Assembly: GCA_001825475.1 (NCBI GenBank)
Contig: MHWZ01000037.1
Span: 1-8,497, forward strand
Source: Candidatus Zambryskibacteria bacterium RIFOXYD2_FULL_43_10
GTDB taxonomy: Bacteria; Patescibacteriota; Minisyncoccia; Phycocordibacterales; Zambryskibacteraceae
Length of the DNA: 8,497 nt
Direction: 5' to 3'
Shown piece after piece: positions 5,837 through 8,497 of the stretch. Below the pieces are notes generated by a model. That model was not told where the DNA came from and ran no database searches. It was given only the letters and a program-made list of their open reading frames with translations. The translations under genes were made by a program, and so were the position numbers. Positions within the stretch are counted from its first letter, which is position 1. Each line of letters opens with the position of its first letter.

Positions 5837-6629
5837 GTCCGTTCTTTTACACGAAAGTATTGAAGCCCTTGATCTTAAACCAGGTAAAATATTCGTCGAT
5901 GCTACATATGGTGGCGGAGGGCATAGCAAAGAGGTGGGGAGGCTATTTCCTGCGGTTGAGGTAATTGCTATCGATCAAGATCCCGAGGTAGATGCAATTC
6001 GAGCAAATTTCAGAGACCTGGATAAAGTCGTGGCACGAAAGGTTGATGCCATCCTTTTCGACTTAGGTATTTCAACCGATCAACTTGAACAGTCGGGAAG
6101 GGGATTCACTTTTCTCAAAGACGAACCGCTGGATATGCGAATATCCGGAGAGGGAATTACAGCGTCAGATATCTTGAACTCATGGGATGAATCCGCTCTC
6201 GAACTCGTTTTGCGAGGCTTCGGGGAAGAGAGCAATTCAAGAAGAATCGCTCGCGAGATTGTGGAGGGGAGAAAAGTTAAACCCTTCGCTACCACATTTG
6301 ACCTTGTCAAAGTTGTAGGAAAGAGAAGGGGTAAGATTCACCCGGCCACCAAGACTTTCCAGGCCCTGCGCATTGCAGTCAACGAAGAACTCGCAAATCT
6401 TGAAACAGGATTGGAAAAAGGATTCCAAGTTCTCGGACCAAACGGAAGGTTTGCGGTGATTTCCTTCCATAGTCTGGAAGATCGGATAGTGAAAAATTTT
6501 TTCCGAAAGAAAATTAAGGAAAAATTGGCCAGACAAATCACAAAAAAACCCATCGTTCCAAACATTGAAGAAATTAAAAGAAATCCTCACTCACGCAGCG
6601 CCAAATTGAGAGTTATTGAGAAAATTTAA
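5829..6629 (+). CDS. rsmH: 16S rRNA (cytosine-1402 N4)-methyltransferase, internally shortened
   Basis: The protein has 266 residues; E. coli RsmH has 313. It uses S-adenosylmethionine to methylate N4 of C1402 in the ribosomal P site. Visible family motifs are MHKSVLLHES at the start, the SAM loop DATYGGGGHS (24-33), the ribose-binding acidic residue in AIDQDP (47-52), LFDLGIS (76-82), RGFTF and PLDMRIS (100-106), GEESNSRRIAR (132-142), HPATKTFQALRIAVNEEL (171-188), ISFHSLEDRIVKNFF (211-225) and the end NPHSRSAKLRVIE. Between AIDQDP and LFDLGIS the protein is about 17 residues shorter than E. coli RsmH, so the usual helix and strand before the NF[S/R]DLD segment are largely missing. The C-terminal part is also compact. 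The ATG at 5829 overlaps the mraZ stop and is preceded by no Shine-Dalgarno sequence, suggesting translational coupling. An earlier in-frame ATG at 5745 lies deep inside mraZ and is unlikely. Confidence 0.94.
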   Translation: MHKSVLLHESIEALDLKPGKIFVDATYGGGGHSKEVGRLFPAVEVIAIDQDPEVDAIRANFRDLDKVVARKVDAILFDLGISTDQLEQSGRGFTFLKDEPLDMRISGEGITASDILNSWDESALELVLRGFGEESNSRRIAREIVEGRKVKPFATTFDLVKVVGKRRGKIHPATKTFQALRIAVNEELANLETGLEKGFQVLGPNGRFAVISFHSLEDRIVKNFFRKKIKEKLARQITKKPIVPNIEEIKRNPHSRSAKLRVIEKI

Positions 6630-6650
6630 TAAAGAAATAAGTTGAATAAA

Positions 6651-6971
6651 ATGCAAAAGACACAAATAATTTCATACGACAAGCGAGTCCAACTTTTTTG
6701 GGCTTTGATAACTATTTCAATACTCTCTATTTTTATCTATATCTATGCCGTCAATGTCATCGCCAGAAATATTGCCTTAAAACAAGACTTGGAGAAACAA
6801 ATGGCGGATATGTCAGCCCATTTTGACTCATTGGAGTTCGCCTATATCGAACTTAGAAACAACGTCACCCTTGAACTTGCGTATCAACGCGGGTTTAAGG
6901 AAGCGAAGTCTCCGCTTTATATCTCTCGCACCCGCCCTCAAGCTCTTTCATTCAATACATCTAGCCGTTAA
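6651..6971 (+). CDS. ftsL: FtsL-like small bitopic division protein
   Basis: The protein has 106 residues: a short basic cytoplasmic start (1-14), one membrane segment (about 15-35, LFWALITISILSIFIYIYAV), then a charged helical stretch with heptad character (about 39-80, containing LEKQMADMSAHFDSLEFAYIELRN) and a short tail. This is the size and layout of FtsL/DivIC proteins, which pair with FtsB-like partners by coiled coil and activate the FtsW-FtsI septal synthase at the division site. Sequence identity in this family is low, so the call rests mainly on topology and on position between rsmH and the penicillin-binding protein, the classical place of ftsL. The ATG at 6651 is used; a TTG at 6642 would add three residues. 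There is no clear ribosome binding site. The gene lies 21 nt after rsmH and 5 nt before the next gene. Confidence 0.8.
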   Translation: MQKTQIISYDKRVQLFWALITISILSIFIYIYAVNVIARNIALKQDLEKQMADMSAHFDSLEFAYIELRNNVTLELAYQRGFKEAKSPLYISRTRPQALSFNTSSR

Positions 6972-6976
6972 AACTT

Positions 6977-8497
6977 ATGCGCAAGCCAAGAAACAGGCTG
7001 CGTCTCCTATCTTTCTTTATAGTCATTTCTGCCCTCCTACTTGTAAGTAGACTCTATGTCGTACAGATAGTGTCGGGACAAAATTTCGAAGCTAAAGCAG
7101 GGCGTCAGTATACAGCCGGAACAAATTACTTCGATCGAGGTTCAATCTATTTTACGACCAAAGAAGGCACCTTGATACCGGCAGCCAACATCAAATTGGG
7201 ATTTGTTGTGCACCTAAATCCGAATATTTTAAATCAGCGTGACGATCTGGAGGAAATTTATATGACCATTAATAGTATCATTCCGATTAGTAAAGAAGAT
7301 TTCTTGGCTAAAGCCAAAAAGAAAAATGATCCTTATGAAGAATTGGCCGGGCGCCTGACAGTTGATGTGGCAGAAAAAATTCGAGCGCTTAAAATTTCTG
7401 GTCTCAATGTTACTCAAGAAAGATGGCGCGCCTACCCAGGTGGAGGTATGGCGGCACATGTCATAGGTCTTATCGGCTATTTGGACAATGAACTTGCCGG
7501 ACGATACGGATTGGAACGCTTCTATGAACCGGTGTTAAGGAGAAGCAAGGATAGCGTATTTGTCAATTTTTTCGCCGAGATTTTTTCAAATATGAAAAAA
7601 GCAGTTGATGCAGGTGAGAATTTTGAGGGAGATATTGTCACCACCATTGAACCGTCAGTGGAAGCGTTTCTGGAAAGTGAAGTGAAGAAAGTAACCGAGA
7701 AATACACTTCGGATTTTACCGGTGGCATAGTGATTAATCCAAAAACAGGAGAGATTTTTGCCATGGCATTCACTCCAACTTTCGACCCAAACTTTCCGCA
7801 ACAGGAGAAAAATTCGGCTGTCTTTAGAAATAGATCTGTAGAAGATCGCTATGAGATGGGCTCAATCATAAAGGCTCTCACTCTCGCGGCCGGACTTGAC
7901 TCTGGAGCCATTACAGCCAAAAGCACATATAATGACCCGGGGTGTATGACTCTCAATACCAGGACCTTCTGCAACTATGATGGTAAATCTCACGGCTCCG
8001 GCCTTTCGATGCAAACAGTACTCAATAAATCACTCAATACCGGAGCCGCTTTCGTGGCTTCTCGTATGGGAAACCTCAATTTTAGTAACGCTATGCTCGC
8101 CTTCGGTCTGGATACTACTACCGGTATCGACCTGCCAAACGAGGGCAAAACTCTCGTCTCAAATCTCAAGACCAACCGCGATTTGGAATTGGCGCAAGCT
8201 TCTTTCGGCCAAGGCATTGCCCTTACTCCCATCAACACCCTTCGTGCCTTATCGGCTTTGGCCAACGGCGGCACTCTTATCACTCCTCATCTAGTTAAAA
8301 AAATTAAATATAAACTGGGACCAACTAAAACCATAGTTTATCCCGGAGCGGAAGAAAGAGTGCGCGCCCTAAGTCAGGAAGCTTCAACAGAAATATCACG
8401 GATGTTAACTGAAGTGGTGGATCGATCTTTGCGTGAAGGCCGAGTCCGACTTGATAATTACAGTATCGCCGCCAAAACCGGTACCGCCCAAATCGCC
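6977..8497 (+). CDS. ftsI: Class B penicillin-binding protein (FtsI/PBP2-like), cut by window edge
   Basis: The first 507 codons are present and open to the window end. This peptidoglycan transpeptidase would cross-link septal wall outside the membrane with FtsW. After a basic start, residues 9-31 form the membrane anchor. The pedestal region includes RGSIYF (54-59) and YPGGGMAAHVIGLIG (153-167), then GLERFYEPVLR (178-188). The transpeptidase domain begins near 247 (FTGGIVINPKTGEIFAMA) and holds all three catalytic motifs: S296-I-I-K299, S352-L-N354 and K500-T-G502 (KTGTAQ). The usual proline before the active-site GS (YEPGS) is methionine here (YEMGS). C323 and C332 flank a loop between the first two motifs. 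Only the C-terminal end, perhaps 50-100 residues, is missing. Position after ftsL favours FtsI over an elongation PBP2. No ribosome binding site is seen; the ATG lies 5 nt after the ftsL stop, so coupled translation is likely. Confidence 0.9.
   Translation, partial: MRKPRNRLRLLSFFIVISALLLVSRLYVVQIVSGQNFEAKAGRQYTAGTNYFDRGSIYFTTKEGTLIPAANIKLGFVVHLNPNILNQRDDLEEIYMTINSIIPISKEDFLAKAKKKNDPYEELAGRLTVDVAEKIRALKISGLNVTQERWRAYPGGGMAAHVIGLIGYLDNELAGRYGLERFYEPVLRRSKDSVFVNFFAEIFSNMKKAVDAGENFEGDIVTTIEPSVEAFLESEVKKVTEKYTSDFTGGIVINPKTGEIFAMAFTPTFDPNFPQQEKNSAVFRNRSVEDRYEMGSIIKALTLAAGLDSGAITAKSTYNDPGCMTLNTRTFCNYDGKSHGSGLSMQTVLNKSLNTGAAFVASRMGNLNFSNAMLAFGLDTTTGIDLPNEGKTLVSNLKTNRDLELAQASFGQGIALTPINTLRALSALANGGTLITPHLVKKIKYKLGPTKTIVYPGAEERVRALSQEASTEISRMLTEVVDRSLREGRVRLDNYSIAAKTGTAQIA

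Noticed and set aside
6237..6590. 117-codon minus-strand reading frame opposite rsmH
   Set aside because: Antisense to conserved RsmH motifs, with no recognisable domain and no promoter or ribosome binding site.
1..8497. Alternative genetic code with TGA as a sense codon
   Set aside because: All seven complete genes end in TAA and conserved proteins read through with no in-frame TGA, so the standard bacterial code suffices.
1..8497. CRISPR arrays, insertion sequences, tRNA or rRNA genes, defence systems
   Set aside because: No regularly spaced long repeats, transposase motifs, cloverleaf sequences or rRNA segments were seen; the window is almost entirely core genes.

Overview
The window looks like a chromosomal segment from a small-genome bacterium of the Candidate Phyla Radiation (Patescibacteria, probably Parcubacteria-like). 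This rests on moderate GC, very tight gene packing, almost no Shine-Dalgarno sequences, compact versions of household proteins, and a membrane-anchored thioredoxin-fold protein of a style I associate with that group. The standard genetic code fits: all seven complete genes end in TAA and none has an in-frame TGA. The phylum assignment is inference; there is no rRNA gene to confirm it.

Left part (94-2047, minus strand): a two-gene unit encodes a processive family-2 glycosyltransferase and, 19 nt downstream, a membrane-anchored thioredoxin-fold protein with a CxxC site. It diverges from the rest across only 36 bp (2048-2083), which must hold promoters for both directions.

Middle (2084-5284, plus strand): first comes a phenylalanyl-tRNA synthetase that joins the PheS catalytic core directly to a C-terminal ferredoxin-fold anticodon-binding (FDX-ACB) domain. 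This is the single-chain design of mitochondrial PheRS rather than the usual bacterial alpha2-beta2 enzyme, and no pheT follows. Next is gyrB, with its own extended -10 promoter buried in an 8-bp inverted repeat. An AT-rich dyad with a T-run, probably a terminator, closes this part.

Right part (5346-8497, plus strand): this is the start of a division and cell wall (dcw) cluster in the classical order mraZ, rsmH, ftsL-like, ftsI/PBP2-like, with the last gene cut by the window edge. The genes overlap or nearly touch (8-nt overlap, 21-nt gap, 5-nt gap) and probably form one operon. Upstream of mraZ lies a helically phased array of GTGGN elements around a -10 box, a strong candidate for the MraZ autoregulatory operator. 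The two farthest copies also look like DnaA boxes.

The most notable points are the mitochondrial-type monomeric PheRS in a bacterial setting, the phased GTGGN array at mraZ, an RsmH lacking roughly 17 residues of its Rossmann fold, and the near absence of ribosome binding sites together with very short predicted leaders. I found no CRISPR array, tRNA, rRNA, insertion sequence or defence system.
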